Notes: generated by a model not told the origin, from the letters alone. 64,000 nucleotides of DNA from Actinomycetes bacterium (GCA_021791145.1 JAJYXE010000033.1:1-64000); one strand, 5' to 3'; counted from the first letter of the stretch, positions 45,218 to 54,561 are shown. Made by a program: numbers and translations.

Positions 45218-45919
45218 TCAAGCGCCCGGCATCGGCGACCATGCGGGCTGGCCGAACCGGTATCCCACCGAGCGAACGGTCTGGATCAGGTGGGCGTGCT
45301 CTTCCCCGAGCTTCGCACGCAGCCGCCGAACGTGGACGTCGACCGTGCGCGCCCCGCCGTAGTACTCGTACCCCCACACCCGATTGAGGAGGGTCTCTCG
45401 GGTGAAGACCTTGCCGGGCCGCGCTGCGAGGAAGCGGAGCAGCTCGTACTCCATGTACGTGAGGTCGAGCACGCGTCCGGCGACGGCGGCCTGGTAGGTC
45501 TCGAGGTTGAGCACGAGCGGACCGTGCTCGATGACGTCCGGCGCGGCCGCGCGTCCCGTCCTCCAGAGCAGGTGCTCGATCCTCGCGGCGAGCTCCGCCG
45601 CCCTCGAAGGCAGGACGCAGAAGTCGTCGAAGAGGTCGTCGCGCAGCTGCAGCTCGCGGAGCTGGTCCTCGGCGATCACGAGGAGGAGCGGGCTCACCGG
45701 GTCCTCCCTGCGCCGGAGGTGGCGGCAGAAGGTGATCGCCCGCGACAGGTCGTCGGCGGCGCTCACGACGGCACCCGCCCACCCGTCCTTGGTGGCCGTC
45801 TTCTCGAGAGCGTCGGCGCTCTCGGGGGCCGAGGTCGCGCGGAAGCCAAGCCCGACTTCGCGCAAGGCCGCGGCGACGACCGCTGGGACCGGTTCAGGGA
45901 AGCAGACGAGCGGGTCCAC
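45218..45919 (-). CDS. glnR: OmpR-family winged-helix regulator, GlnR-like
   Basis: About 233 residues. The N-terminal receiver-like half lacks a convincing phosphoacceptor Asp pocket, and the C-terminal half is a typical OmpR/PhoB winged helix (VLDLTYMEYELLRFLAARPG, RTVDVHVRRLRAKLGEEHAH, then LIQTVRSVGYRF). Actinobacterial GlnR is just such an orphan, phosphorylation-independent OmpR-type regulator of nitrogen genes, and this gene follows glnII and glnA in the same operon. The assignment rests on architecture and context. The start is uncertain: GTG 45919 fits the fold, while GTG 45955 lies within a long hairpin arm. Confidence 0.7.
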   Translation of the reverse strand: MDPLVCFPEPVPAVVAAALREVGLGFRATSAPESADALEKTATKDGWAGAVVSAADDLSRAITFCRHLRRREDPVSPLLLVIAEDQLRELQLRDDLFDDFCVLPSRAAELAARIEHLLWRTGRAAAPDVIEHGPLVLNLETYQAAVAGRVLDLTYMEYELLRFLAARPGKVFTRETLLNRVWGYEYYGGARTVDVHVRRLRAKLGEEHAHLIQTVRSVGYRFGQPAWSPMPGA

Positions 45920-45942
45920 GGTTGCCAGTCTTGCCGCCCCAA

Positions 45943-45989
45943 GAACCGCGCTCACCGGGCCCGCTTACCGGGCCCAGTGAGCGCGGTTC
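45943..45989. promoter_or_regulatory. Long perfect inverted repeat between glnA and the GlnR-like gene
   Basis: Thirteen-base arms GAACCGCGCTCAC (45943-45955) and GTGAGCGCGGTTC (45977-45989) with a 21-base loop that itself holds CGGGCCC twice. A further GCTCACTGGG copy follows. It could be an intra-operon terminator or attenuator, or an operator for the regulator; there is no U-tract. Confidence 0.6.
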
Positions 45990-46023
45990 GCTCACTGGGA
46001 CCCGCGGCGCTCCCCACCCCCTC

Positions 46024-47358
46024 TCACAAGGTCGGCAGGTAGCGGTCGAGCTCGAACTGGGTGACCGCGACGTTGTAATCGCTCCACTCGGCGCGCTTGT
46101 TCCGGATGAACCACTCGAAGACGTGCTCTCCGAGGGTGTCGACGAGGAGCTTGGACTCCGCCATCTCGTCCACGGCCTCCTTGAGCGAGCCGGGGAGGGG
46201 CCGGATCCCCAGCGCGCGCAGGTCGTGCTCCGAGAGGTCGAAGAGATTGCCGGCGACCTCCCCCGGCAGCTCGTAGTCGTGCTCGATGCCCTGGAGCCCC
46301 GCCGCGAGCACGACCGCGAAGGCCAGGTACGGGTTGCAGGCGGAGTCGGGGGCCCGGTATTCGACCCGGGTGGACTCCTCGTTCCCTCGCTTGACGACCG
46401 GCACCCGGACCAATGCCGAGCGATTGTTGCGGGCCCAGCCGATGTGCACCGGCGCTTCGTACCCGCTGACCAGCCGCTTGTAGGAGTTCACCCACTGGTT
46501 GGTGACCGCGGTGATCTCCCTGGCGTGGTGGAGGAGCCCGGCGATGAAGCGCTTGGCGGTGTCGGAGAGGCCGTAGGGGTCCGAATGGTCCGCGAAGGCG
46601 TTGTGCTCGCCCCTCCACAAGGAGAGGTGGGTATGCATTCCCGAGCCCTGCATGCCGGCCAGGGGTTTGGGCATGAAGCTCGCGTGGAGGCCTTCGTGGC
46701 GGGCCGTCTCCCTCACCACGAGCCGGACGGTCATCACCGTGTCGGCCATCGTGAGCGCGTCGGTGTAGCGGAGGTCGATCTCGTGCTGGGAAGGCGCGTC
46801 CTCGTGCTGTGCGTGCTCGACAGGGATGCCCATCTCCTCGAGCCGCAGGACGGTCCGGCGGCGCACCTCGGTCGTGCGATCGTCGACCGAGAGGTCGAAG
46901 TAGGAGCCGGCGTCGAGCGGACGCGGTCCCCTCGACGGGTCGGCGTCCGCGAAGTAGAAGAATTCGACCTCCGGCGCGACGAAGAACGTGTACCCCGCCC
47001 GACGCGCCTGCTCGAGGGAGCGGCGCAGGGCGTGGCGCGGGCAGCCCTCGAATGGCGTGCCGTCGAGGTTGAGGATGTCGCAGTAGACCGCGGCAACGGC
47101 CTCGTCGTGCCCGTGCCAGGGGAGCACCTGGAAGGTCTTGGGGTCCGGGCGCGCGAGGACGTCGGACTCCTGGACACGTGAGAAGCCGTCGATCGACGAG
47201 CCGTCGAACGTCATCCCCTCGTCGAGTGCGTTCTCGAGCTCCGCAGGGGGGATGCTGAACGCCTTGGACGTCCCGAGCACGTCGGTGAACCACAGCTGGA
47301 CGAAGCGGATCTTGCGCTCTTCGACCGTCCGCAGCACGTAGTCACGCTGGCCCTGCAC
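46024..47358 (-). CDS. glnA: Glutamine synthetase type I (GSI-alpha-like)
   Basis: A 444-residue GSI making glutamine from glutamate, ammonia and ATP. Motifs: MTFDGSSIDGFSRVQESDVL, FFVAPEVEFFYF, GSGMHTHLSLW, NSYKRLVSGYEAPVHIGWAR and EYRAPDSACNPYLAFAV. The adenylylation Tyr of GSI-beta enzymes (NLYDLPPEE) is Phe here (GNLFDLSEHDL), and the shorter length fits GSI-alpha or GlnA2-like enzymes, so control by adenylylation is unlikely. GTG 47358 has GAGGAG six bases upstream; ATG 47382, nine bases after the glnII stop, is the alternative. Middle gene of glnII-glnA-glnR. Confidence 0.93.
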   Translation of the reverse strand: MQGQRDYVLRTVEERKIRFVQLWFTDVLGTSKAFSIPPAELENALDEGMTFDGSSIDGFSRVQESDVLARPDPKTFQVLPWHGHDEAVAAVYCDILNLDGTPFEGCPRHALRRSLEQARRAGYTFFVAPEVEFFYFADADPSRGPRPLDAGSYFDLSVDDRTTEVRRRTVLRLEEMGIPVEHAQHEDAPSQHEIDLRYTDALTMADTVMTVRLVVRETARHEGLHASFMPKPLAGMQGSGMHTHLSLWRGEHNAFADHSDPYGLSDTAKRFIAGLLHHAREITAVTNQWVNSYKRLVSGYEAPVHIGWARNNRSALVRVPVVKRGNEESTRVEYRAPDSACNPYLAFAVVLAAGLQGIEHDYELPGEVAGNLFDLSEHDLRALGIRPLPGSLKEAVDEMAESKLLVDTLGEHVFEWFIRNKRAEWSDYNVAVTQFELDRYLPTL

Positions 47359-47391
47359 GTGCGGCTCCTCGCTGCGCCTCATGCGCTGCCC

Positions 47392-48408
47392 TCAGCGCCG
47401 GTCGCCCTCTGCGGCGCCGCACACCGTGTCAATCAGGAGGCGGCTCACCACGTATGGGTCCATGTTCGCATTGGGTCGCCGGTCCTCGATGTAGCCGCGC
47501 CGCTCCTTTGCGACCTGCCAGGGGATGCGGATCGACGCACCGCGATCGGAGACCCCGTAGCTGAACTTCGAGTAGTGCTGCGTCTCGTGGTGACCGGTCA
47601 GGCGCATCTCGATCCCGAAACCGTAGTTCTCGACGTGCTCGTCTACGTTCTTGCCCAGCGCCTCGCAGGCGCCGATGATCGCGTCCCAGCCGTTCTCCGA
47701 ACGCATCTCCTTGGTCGAGAAGTTCGTGTGGCAGCCGGCGCCGTTCCAGTCACCCAGGATGGGCTTGGGCTCGAGCGTCGCCCACACCCCGAAGTCCTCG
47801 GCGATCCGGAACAGGAGCCACCTCGCGGTCCACAGCTGGTCGCCGCACTCGGGCGCGGGGAGGATCCCGATCTGGAACTCCCACTGCCCCATCATCACCT
47901 CTGCGTTGGTGCCCTCGATCGCAAGCCCGGCACGGAGCATGGCCGCCGTGTGGCGCTCGACGATCTCGCGCCCGGGCATCTTGTCGCCGCCGACGCCGCA
48001 GTAGTACGGCCCTTGCGGAGCCGGGAAACCTGTCGCCGGCCACCCGAGCGGACGGCCGTTCTGCAAGAACGTGTACTCCTGCTCGAAGCCGAACCATGGC
48101 TCGTGCGACGCATAGCGCTCGGTGGTCTCGACGCAGGCATGGCGGGTGTTGGTGGGATGCGGTGCCATGTCGACAGTTCGCACCTCGCACATCACGAGGA
48201 CGCTGTCCCCGCCCCTCAGGGGATCGGGGCAGGTGAGCACCGGTTGGAGGACGCAGTCCGAGTTGTCGCCGGTCGCCTGGTTCGTGCTGGATCCGTCGAA
48301 ACCCCAGACGCCCGGCTTCTTCCCGGTGCCGATGATCTTGGTCTTGCTCCGTACCAGGGGCGACGGCACGGTGCCGTCGATCCAGATGTACTCAGCCTGG
48401 TAGCCCAC
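47392..48408 (-). CDS. glnII: Glutamine synthetase type II (eukaryotic-type)
   Basis: A 338-residue GSII enzyme, the heat-labile form found in rhizobia and some actinobacteria. Motifs: EYIWIDGT, VWGFDGSSTNQATGDNSDCV, PWFGFEQEYTFL, QGPYYCGVGGDK, GINAEVM-like IEGTNAEVMMGQWEFQIG and GNGAGCHTNFST-like WNGAGCHTNFSTKEMR, ending with ANMDPYVVSRLLIDTVCG. GTG 48408 is chosen with AAAGGACGG upstream; the open frame continues to 49020 only as a shadow of nadE. First gene of the nitrogen operon and divergent from nadE. Confidence 0.95.
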   Translation of the reverse strand: MGYQAEYIWIDGTVPSPLVRSKTKIIGTGKKPGVWGFDGSSTNQATGDNSDCVLQPVLTCPDPLRGGDSVLVMCEVRTVDMAPHPTNTRHACVETTERYASHEPWFGFEQEYTFLQNGRPLGWPATGFPAPQGPYYCGVGGDKMPGREIVERHTAAMLRAGLAIEGTNAEVMMGQWEFQIGILPAPECGDQLWTARWLLFRIAEDFGVWATLEPKPILGDWNGAGCHTNFSTKEMRSENGWDAIIGACEALGKNVDEHVENYGFGIEMRLTGHHETQHYSKFSYGVSDRGASIRIPWQVAKERRGYIEDRRPNANMDPYVVSRLLIDTVCGAAEGDRR

Positions 48409-48601
48409 GCCGCTGCCGTCCTTTCGTGCCGCCCGATCGAGCCGTCTTCCGCCCGTCCCATTAGACCGCGGGTTGGTGGCGGGACGATGTCCTGCGTGTG
48501 AACAGCGTGTGAACGCCCGGCGAGCGGCAGGCGGCCCGTTCGACGCCGCGCCGACCGCCGTCGCGCAAGGACCGCCCGGGGTCGGACCGTAGGCTGGCGG
48601 C

Positions 48602-50392
48602 ATGTTGCTCCGGGTCGCGATGGCCCAGCTCGACCTGGCCGTCGGCGACCTCGAGGGCAACGTCGCGCGGATCCTCGCCGCTCTCGGACGCGCCGAGGCC
48701 GCAGGAGCGCAGCTCTGCGTCTTTCCCGAGCTGGCGATCACCGGGTACCCGCCCGAGGACCTCTTGTTGAAGGGCGGCTTCGTCGCTGACAACGAAGCGG
48801 CGCTCGACGAGGTCGCAAAGGCGACGCGCGGGTGTGCCGCGTTCGTCGGCTTCGTCCAGCGCCTCCCGGAGCCCTCGGGCGCCAGGGTCGGGGAGTCGTC
48901 GACCGGTGCCGAGACGAGCGAGGGACCCCCCTGCACGGAACGCCCCCGTTTGGCCAACGCGGCGGCCGTCTGCGTCAACGGGCAGGTCGCCGGCGTGTAC
49001 CGCAAGCGGCTCCTCCCCAACTACAGCGTCTTCGACGAGCAGCGCTGGTTCACGCCCGGCGACGAGCCTCCCCGTCTGTACCTCGTGGGCGGCGCGGCGG
49101 TCGGCGTGTCGATCTGCGAGGACGCGTGGGCGACCGCGGGACCGGTGGCGGCGCTCGGGTCTGCCGGAGCGCAGCTGGTGGTCAACCTGAACGCCTCTCC
49201 GTACTCGCGCGGCCGGCGGGCAGAGCGGCTCGCGATGCTGGTCGAGCGAGTGCACGAGGCGGGGGTCGCGATCGCGTACACGAACCTCGTCGGGGGCCAG
49301 GACGAGCTCGTCTTCGACGGAGGGAGCCTCGCTTTGGCGGCCGATGGCACGCTCATCGGCGCGGGCGTCCAATTCGAAGAGGATCTCGTCGTCACCGAGG
49401 TGCCGGTGCCCGAGCGACCTCCGCCCACGGTCCCCGTCGTCGAGATCTCGACGACCCCTCCTGCGTCTCGCGCCCTGTCGACCACCCCGGCGGTCCCCGA
49501 GCCGCTCGACCCCGTTGCAGAGGTCTATGCGGCGCTCGTGCTCGGGACCCGTGACTATCTCGCCAAGAACGGTTTTCGCGGTGCCGTCGTCGGGCTGTCC
49601 GGCGGCGTCGACTCGTCGCTCGTCGCGACCGTCGCTGCCGATGCGATCGGTGCCGGGCACGTCCACGGGGTCGCGATGCCCTCGCGGTACTCGAGCCCGG
49701 GGTCGCTCGCCGACGCTCGGGCCCTTGCGGAGCGGCTCGGCGTCGACTTCCGGGTGGTGCCGATCGAGCCCGCGCACCAGAGCATGGCAAAGGAGCTCGA
49801 GATCGCGCTCGGCTCGCCGCCGGTCGGGATCACCGACGAGAACCTCCAGTCCCGCATCCGCGGGATGATCCTCATGGGCATCTCGAACGCCACTGGCTGG
49901 ATCGTCCTCGCCACGGGCAACAAGAGCGAGATGGCCACGGGCTACTCCACCCTCTACGGGGACTCGGCAGGGGGCTTCGCTGTGATCAAGGACGTGCCGA
50001 AGACGCTCGTCTACGAGCTGTGCCGGCACCGCAATGCCCGGGCTGCGGCGCAAGGCGCTCCTCCGCCCGTCCCGAGCGCAGTGCTCGAGAAGCCTCCCTC
50101 GGCGGAGCTTCGGCCCACACAGCGCGACGACCAGTCCCTGCCCCCCTACGAGCTGCTCGACCCGATTCTCGAGGCCTACGTCGAGCACGACCGTACGGCT
50201 GGCGACCTTGTGGCGGCCGGGTTCGACCCCGACCTCGTCGAGCGTGTCGTGCGGCTCGTCGACGGCGCCGAGTACAAGCGCCGCCAGACGGCGCCCGGCG
50301 TCCGCATCACCAACAAGGCCTTCGGGCGCGACCGCCGCATGCCGATCACCAACGGCTATCGACCCGGCCTGTCCGTCGGGGCGGGTGGCTGA
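48602..50392 (+). CDS. nadE: Glutamine-dependent NAD+ synthase
   Basis: A 596-residue two-domain enzyme. The N-terminal nitrilase-type amidase has the triad E43 (CVFPELAITGY), K135 (VYRKRLLPNYSVFDE) and C172 (GVSICEDAW); the C-terminal synthetase has the PP-loop SGGVDSSLVATVA near 333 and NKSEMATGYSTLYGD. It uses glutamine nitrogen to amidate deamido-NAD. Length is usual for bacterial fused NadE. It is divergent from glnII across about 190 bases and its stop overlaps the next start (TGATG). Confidence 0.95.
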   Translation: MLLRVAMAQLDLAVGDLEGNVARILAALGRAEAAGAQLCVFPELAITGYPPEDLLLKGGFVADNEAALDEVAKATRGCAAFVGFVQRLPEPSGARVGESSTGAETSEGPPCTERPRLANAAAVCVNGQVAGVYRKRLLPNYSVFDEQRWFTPGDEPPRLYLVGGAAVGVSICEDAWATAGPVAALGSAGAQLVVNLNASPYSRGRRAERLAMLVERVHEAGVAIAYTNLVGGQDELVFDGGSLALAADGTLIGAGVQFEEDLVVTEVPVPERPPPTVPVVEISTTPPASRALSTTPAVPEPLDPVAEVYAALVLGTRDYLAKNGFRGAVVGLSGGVDSSLVATVAADAIGAGHVHGVAMPSRYSSPGSLADARALAERLGVDFRVVPIEPAHQSMAKELEIALGSPPVGITDENLQSRIRGMILMGISNATGWIVLATGNKSEMATGYSTLYGDSAGGFAVIKDVPKTLVYELCRHRNARAAAQGAPPPVPSAVLEKPPSAELRPTQRDDQSLPPYELLDPILEAYVEHDRTAGDLVAAGFDPDLVERVVRLVDGAEYKRRQTAPGVRITNKAFGRDRRMPITNGYRPGLSVGAGG

Positions 50393-51033
50393 TGGCGGAT
50401 CGAACGCTGCGCGACGGACCCCCCGGTGCGCAGGGCGCGCTCGCGCTCAGAGACGCCGCTGTGCGCCACGGCGCCTACCGCTGGGTCGAGCGGCGGCTCT
50501 TCGAGCTGACTGGGTCGTGGGCCGCCGCGCCCGGGGTCCCCGACGGCGCGCGGATCTTCTGCTTCGAAGCGAGCGCGCAGCACGCGTGGCACGCCGACCT
50601 GTGGCACGCCCGTCTCCCGGTGCTCGCCGGCGTCGATCCGGACCGCTTGACGCAGCCCGTGGGCGCAGCGGTCGAGCCCATGTTGGCGAGCCTCGGCCCC
50701 GGTGCGTTCGAGGGGGACGACGAGACCGCCGCCCGCCGCTTCCTCGTCGGCCTCTCCAGGGTGGTGCTGCCGCTCCTCCTCGTCTCGTACCGGGGGTTCG
50801 CACGGCGCCTCGTCCCGGTCGCCGACTCCCCGGCCATCCGGGCGGTGACGCTCGTCCTTCGAGACGAGCAGGACGAGCTTGCCCGGGCTCAGGCCCTCGC
50901 CGACGAGCTCCTTGCCGAGCCGCGGGCGGCGCAGCAGGCTGCCGAATGGACCCGCGCGCTCGGTGACCTGGCCTTCCAAGGCGGTGACGAAGAGGATCTT
51001 CTTCCCTGGTCGGAAGGGGAATTCGCGCGGTGA
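50392..51033 (+). CDS. Hypothetical protein coupled to nadE
   Basis: A 213-residue, soluble, mostly helical protein. Its ATG overlaps the nadE stop by one base. It contains [20 protein letters not shown], a His/Glu-rich helix reminiscent of ferritin-like folds, and a later helix [21 protein letters not shown] do not recognise a named family. Position suggests a role near NAD metabolism or merely cotranscription. A strong hairpin lies 15 bases past the stop. Confidence 0.75.
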   Translation: MADRTLRDGPPGAQGALALRDAAVRHGAYRWVERRLFELTGSWAAAPGVPDGARIFCFEASAQHAWHADLWHARLPVLAGVDPDRLTQPVGAAVEPMLASLGPGAFEGDDETAARRFLVGLSRVVLPLLLVSYRGFARRLVPVADSPAIRAVTLVLRDEQDELARAQALADELLAEPRAAQQAAEWTRALGDLAFQGGDEEDLLPWSEGEFAR

Positions 51034-51047
51034 GGAAAAGAAGGGTC

Positions 51048-51068
51048 GGGGAGGCTCTTGACCTCCCC
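51048..51068 (+). terminator. Possible terminator hairpin after the nadE operon
   Basis: Perfect seven-base arms GGGGAGG (51048-51054) and CCTCCCC (51062-51068) with a seven-base loop. It is followed by TGTAAAATC, not a U-run, so it could equally be a regulatory hairpin in the sigma-factor leader. Confidence 0.4.
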
Positions 51069-51189
51069 TGTAAAATCAGACCACCGGCTGCATGCGCCCA
51101 CGCAGAGGTCGTGGTCCTTGCGGGGCCGGCACGGGACCGAACGTCCAGACGGTGCCAAACGTACTACATGGGAAGGCTCGGGACGGGTT

Positions 51190-52128
51190 TTGGCGAAGGA
51201 ACGCATCGAACGTGACGACGAGGACCTCGTACGTCTGTACCTGACCGACATCGGCCAGTACCCGCTGCTCACCAAGGACGACGAGGTCCGCCTGGCGCAG
51301 GCCATCGAAGCCGGTCGCGAGGCCGAAGAGGAGCTGCGCAAGGCGCCCAAGACGCTCGCTGCGGCCAAGAAGCGCGAGCTGCGCCGGACGGTGAACACTG
51401 GCGAGCGGGCGCAGCAGACCTTCGTCCAGTCGAATCTCCGCCTGGTCGTCTCGATCGCCAAGAAGTACCAGGCGTCCGGACTGCCCCTGCTCGACCTCAT
51501 CCAGGAGGGCAACCTCGGCCTGATGCACGCAGTCGAGAAGTTCGACTGGCGCAAGGGGTTCAAGTTCTCGACGTACGCGACGTGGTGGATCCGCCAGGCC
51601 ATCACCCGCGGCATCGCCAACACCGGACGGACGATCCGCCTGCCCGTCCATGCGGGCGACACGCTCGCGCGCGTCCAGAAGGCGCAGGCGCGTCTCGAGC
51701 TGAAGCTCGGTCGCCCTGCGACCCTCGCCGAGCTCGGGGTGGAAGTCGAGATGCCCGAGGACAAGCTCGTGGAGGCGCTGCGGTTCCGCGCGGAGCCGCT
51801 CTCGCTTTCCGAGCCGCTGCGGGAGGACGGCGACGCAGAGCTCGGCGACGTGGTGGAGGACCGCTCGGCAGAGTCACCCTTCGAAGTGGCTGCGGTGTCC
51901 CTCCTGCCCGAGGAGATCGGTCGCCTCCTCTCGCCCCTCGACGAGCGTGAGCGCGAGATCCTCCGTCTGCGCTTCGGCCTCGACCGCGGCGAGCCGAGGA
52001 CTCTCGAGGAGGTCGGGGAGCACTTCAACCTCACGCGAGAGCGCATCCGCCAGATCGAGGCCCGGGCGATGTCGAAGCTGCGCCACCCCTCCTCGGACAC
52101 CGGCGCGAGGGATCTTCTCACCGTCTGA
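51190..52128 (+). CDS. Sigma-70 family RNA polymerase sigma factor (group 1/2)
   Basis: A 312-residue sigma factor with regions 1.2 ([20 protein letters not shown]), 2 ([40 protein letters not shown]), 3 and 4 ([40 protein letters not shown]). It lacks the long region 1.1 and spacer of principal sigma factors and resembles actinobacterial group-2 SigB/HrdB-like proteins. TTG 51190 is chosen because region 1.2 starts soon after; the frame is open to 51058. No anti-sigma gene is adjacent. The leader holds a hairpin at 51048-51068. Confidence 0.9.
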   Translation: MAKERIERDDEDLVRLYLTDIGQYPLLTKDDEVRLAQAIEAGREAEEELRKAPKTLAAAKKRELRRTVNTGERAQQTFVQSNLRLVVSIAKKYQASGLPLLDLIQEGNLGLMHAVEKFDWRKGFKFSTYATWWIRQAITRGIANTGRTIRLPVHAGDTLARVQKAQARLELKLGRPATLAELGVEVEMPEDKLVEALRFRAEPLSLSEPLREDGDAELGDVVEDRSAESPFEVAAVSLLPEEIGRLLSPLDEREREILRLRFGLDRGEPRTLEEVGEHFNLTRERIRQIEARAMSKLRHPSSDTGARDLLTV

Positions 52129-52150
52129 CCACAGGGGTAGGATCCCGGCG

Positions 52151-52225
52151 ATGAAGAAGCTGCTGATCCTCGCCATCCTCGTTGCGCTCGGAGTCGTGGC
52201 GGCGCGCCGCCTTCGGTCAGCCTGA
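52151..52225 (+). CDS. 24-residue single-helix membrane peptide
   Basis: ATG 52151 to TGA 52223-52225 encodes a 24-residue peptide: [20 protein letters not shown] then LRSA. It is one hydrophobic helix flanked by Lys and Arg, like the tiny DLW-39-type membrane peptides seen in actinobacteria. TAGGAT at 52137-52142 lies seven bases before the ATG, in the position of a -10 box for a leaderless message, or provides a weak AGGA ribosome site. Too short for most gene finders. Confidence 0.55.
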   Translation: MKKLLILAILVALGVVAARRLRSA

Positions 52226-52246
52226 TCCCTTCGAGTCGCTGATTCG

Positions 52247-53131
52247 CTAGAGCGCGTGGCGCGGCCGCACGCCGCGCCAGCGGGCCGCGTCGGCCAATCT
52301 CCCCGTGGCCGGCGCCGCGCCCCGTGCCGCGCGCGCCGGCGCCCTTGCGACGCGTCGTCTCGCCTCCAGGCGCTTGCTCCGCCACCACAACGCGACCGCG
52401 CCCGCCATGAGCGCGAGCCCGGTGGTGAGCACGGGTGTCCGCACGCTCATCCGATTGCGCAGCCGTACGGGCTTGGTGAACTGTCGCACCTCCCAGCCCC
52501 GCTCGCGAGCGGCACGGGCGAGCGCTCGGTCGGGGTTGACCGCCACAGGGTGGCCCACCGTCTCGAGCATCGGGAGGTCGGTCGCGGAGTCCGAGTATGC
52601 CCACGACGCCGAGAGGTCGAGCCCCGTGCGCGCGGCGAGGGCTCGGATGGCCTCGGCCTTTCCCTCGCCGGACGAGTAGAACGCCATCTTCCCCGTGTAG
52701 CGCCCCTCGTCGTCGACCTCGCCGACGGAGGCGATCGCGCCGTCGGCGCCGAGGAGCTCCGCGAGCGGCACGACCAGCTCCTCTGGCGAGGCGGAGACGA
52801 GGTACACGCGGTCGCCCGAGCGGTGGTGCGCCTCCATCAGCTCGAGCGCCTCGTTGTAGATGAGGGGCTCGACGGTCTCGAGAAGGGTCTCGCGCACGAT
52901 CTCGCGGACTCGCTCACGCTGCCATCCCTTGGTGAGGGTGAGCATCGACTCGCGGATGCGCGCGAGCCGGTTCTCGTCCGCACCGAGGTGAAGGTAGATC
53001 AGCTGACCGATCAGCGCGCGCAGCACGGCACGGCGGTTCACGAGCCCCCCGCGACGGAGGGGCCGGCCGAATGCCGGGATCGAGCCCTTGGCGATGACCG
53101 TCTTGTCGAGGTCGAAGAACGCCGCTCTCAC
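52247..53131 (-). CDS. HAD-superfamily IB hydrolase (SerB-like phosphatase)
   Basis: A 294-residue HAD-IB enzyme. Motif I is AFFDLDKTV (D7 and D9), motif II lies in [18 protein letters not shown], motif III is the [11 protein letters not shown] lysine, and motif IV is [22 protein letters not shown]-terminal hydrophobic segment ([17 protein letters not shown]) and basic tail suggest membrane association. Family members dephosphorylate small phosphates such as phosphoserine or lysophosphatidate; the substrate is unknown. GTG 53131 is chosen because the catalytic strand begins at once. Confidence 0.88.
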   Translation of the reverse strand: MRAAFFDLDKTVIAKGSIPAFGRPLRRGGLVNRRAVLRALIGQLIYLHLGADENRLARIRESMLTLTKGWQRERVREIVRETLLETVEPLIYNEALELMEAHHRSGDRVYLVSASPEELVVPLAELLGADGAIASVGEVDDEGRYTGKMAFYSSGEGKAEAIRALAARTGLDLSASWAYSDSATDLPMLETVGHPVAVNPDRALARAARERGWEVRQFTKPVRLRNRMSVRTPVLTTGLALMAGAVALWWRSKRLEARRRVARAPARAARGAAPATGRLADAARWRGVRPRHAL

Positions 53132-53212
53132 GCGGCAATCGTAGGTGGTGCCGCCGAGAGCTCGGTGCACCGCCAAGGGGCGCATGCCTGCCCCGGACGC
53201 TGAGGAACCGCC

Positions 53213-53878
53213 TCAGGTGCCGATGAAGAGGCTCCGGACTGTCTGCTCGACGTCGCTCGTCACGAGCACGAGCACCTCGTCGCCCGACTGCAGCACCGTG
53301 TCGCCGCGCGGGACGACCAGCCGGTCGCGCCGGACGACCGCGACAACGGTCGCGTCGCGCGGCACCCCGAGGTCGGCGATCGCGACCCCGTCGGCGGGCG
53401 AGTCCTCGGCCAGCGTCACCTCGACGAGATGGGCCGTGCCCCCCTGGAACTGCAGCAGGCGCACGAGCGACCCCACCGAGACCGCCTCTTCGACCAGCGC
53501 GGTGAGGAGCTGCGGCGTGGAGACGTAGACGTCGACCCCCCAGCTCTGGTTGAACAGCCACTGGTTCTTCGAGTTGTTGACCCTCGCGACGACCCTCGGC
53601 ACCGCGAACTCCTGCTTCGCGAGCAACGAGACGACCAGGTTGTCCTCGTCGTCGCCCGTGGCGGCGACCACCACGTCGACGGTCGAGAACCCTGCTGCGT
53701 CCAGCGAGGCGACCTCGCAGGCGTCCGCCGCGATCCAGTGCACCCGGGGCAGCTCGACGCTGCGTTGCTGGGCGAGCTCCGGATCCTGCTCGAGGACGAG
53801 CACCTCGTGACCGCTCGCCTGGAGGTCCCGGGCGATGGCGGTCCCGACGCTCCCGGCCCCGGCGATGGCGACCTTCAT
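53213..53878 (-). CDS. trkA: TrkA-type K+ transport regulator (CeoC-like)
   Basis: A 221-residue TrkA-N/TrkA-C protein: MKVAIAGAGSVGTAIARDLQ, VLVLEQDPELAQ, then a C-terminal domain with LQSGDEVLVLVTSDVE. Its ATG overlaps the preceding trkA stop (ATGA). The pair is divergent from an APC permease, the arrangement of mycobacterial ceoB-ceoC beside Rv2690c. The fold binds nucleotides and gates K+ uptake; no TrkH or KtrB gene is present here. Confidence 0.9.
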   Translation of the reverse strand: MKVAIAGAGSVGTAIARDLQASGHEVLVLEQDPELAQQRSVELPRVHWIAADACEVASLDAAGFSTVDVVVAATGDDEDNLVVSLLAKQEFAVPRVVARVNNSKNQWLFNQSWGVDVYVSTPQLLTALVEEAVSVGSLVRLLQFQGGTAHLVEVTLAEDSPADGVAIADLGVPRDATVVAVVRRDRLVVPRGDTVLQSGDEVLVLVTSDVEQTVRSLFIGT

Positions 53879-54561
53879 CGGCGGGCTCGCTCGGGCTCGC
53901 CCAGCGGGCCGGGCCCCGCAGCGCAGCGCCGTTGGAGCTCCTCGAGCGCGTGATGGGTGACCGCGATGTGGAGGAGGTCCCCCTCCTGCCCGATCAGGTC
54001 GTCGGTGCCGAGGCGCGGCACGCCCGCTCTGGTCACCGCGACGAGGGAGATCTCGCCGGGCAGGTCGATGTCCGCGAGACGCCGGCCCGCCCACGCCTCT
54101 GGAAGCTCGCGCTGGATGAGCCGCACCTTGCCCGAGGGGTCGGACCACTCGGTGGCGACCACGTCGGGCAGCAGACGGCGCCGCACCTGGTCGATGGTCC
54201 AGGTGACGGTCGCGACGGTGGGGATCCCGAGCCGCTGGTAGATCTCGGCTCGGCGCGGATCGTAGATGCGGGCGACGACGTGATCGATCCCGTAGGTCTC
54301 CCGTGCGATGCGCACGGTGAGGATGTTGCTGTTGTCGCCGCTCGTGACCGCGGCGAGCGCGTCCGCCCGCCTGGCCCCCGCCTCGTCGAGGTGGTCCCGG
54401 TCGAATCCCGATCCGTGCACCCGCTGGCCCGGCCAGTCGTCGGGGAGGCGCCGGAACGCGCGCGGGTTCCGGTCGATGAGCGCGACCGAGTGGCCCTCGG
54501 CGGTCAGAGAGACCGCGAGTCCGGAGCCAACCCGTCCGCAGCCGACCACCACGACGTGCAT
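53875..54561 (-). CDS. trkA: TrkA-type K+ transport regulator (CeoB-like)
   Basis: A 228-residue TrkA protein: MHVVVVGCGRVGSGLAVSLT with acidic SVALIDRNP, the DHVVARIYDPRRAEIYQRLG helix region and a TrkA-C domain (GTDDLIGQEGDLLHIAVTHH). The frame is open to 54621 but ATG 54561 begins the Rossmann strand. It is cotranscribed with the next trkA and divergent from the permease gene across about 130 bases. Confidence 0.9.
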   Translation of the reverse strand: MHVVVVGCGRVGSGLAVSLTAEGHSVALIDRNPRAFRRLPDDWPGQRVHGSGFDRDHLDEAGARRADALAAVTSGDNSNILTVRIARETYGIDHVVARIYDPRRAEIYQRLGIPTVATVTWTIDQVRRRLLPDVVATEWSDPSGKVRLIQRELPEAWAGRRLADIDLPGEISLVAVTRAGVPRLGTDDLIGQEGDLLHIAVTHHALEELQRRCAAGPGPLGEPERARR

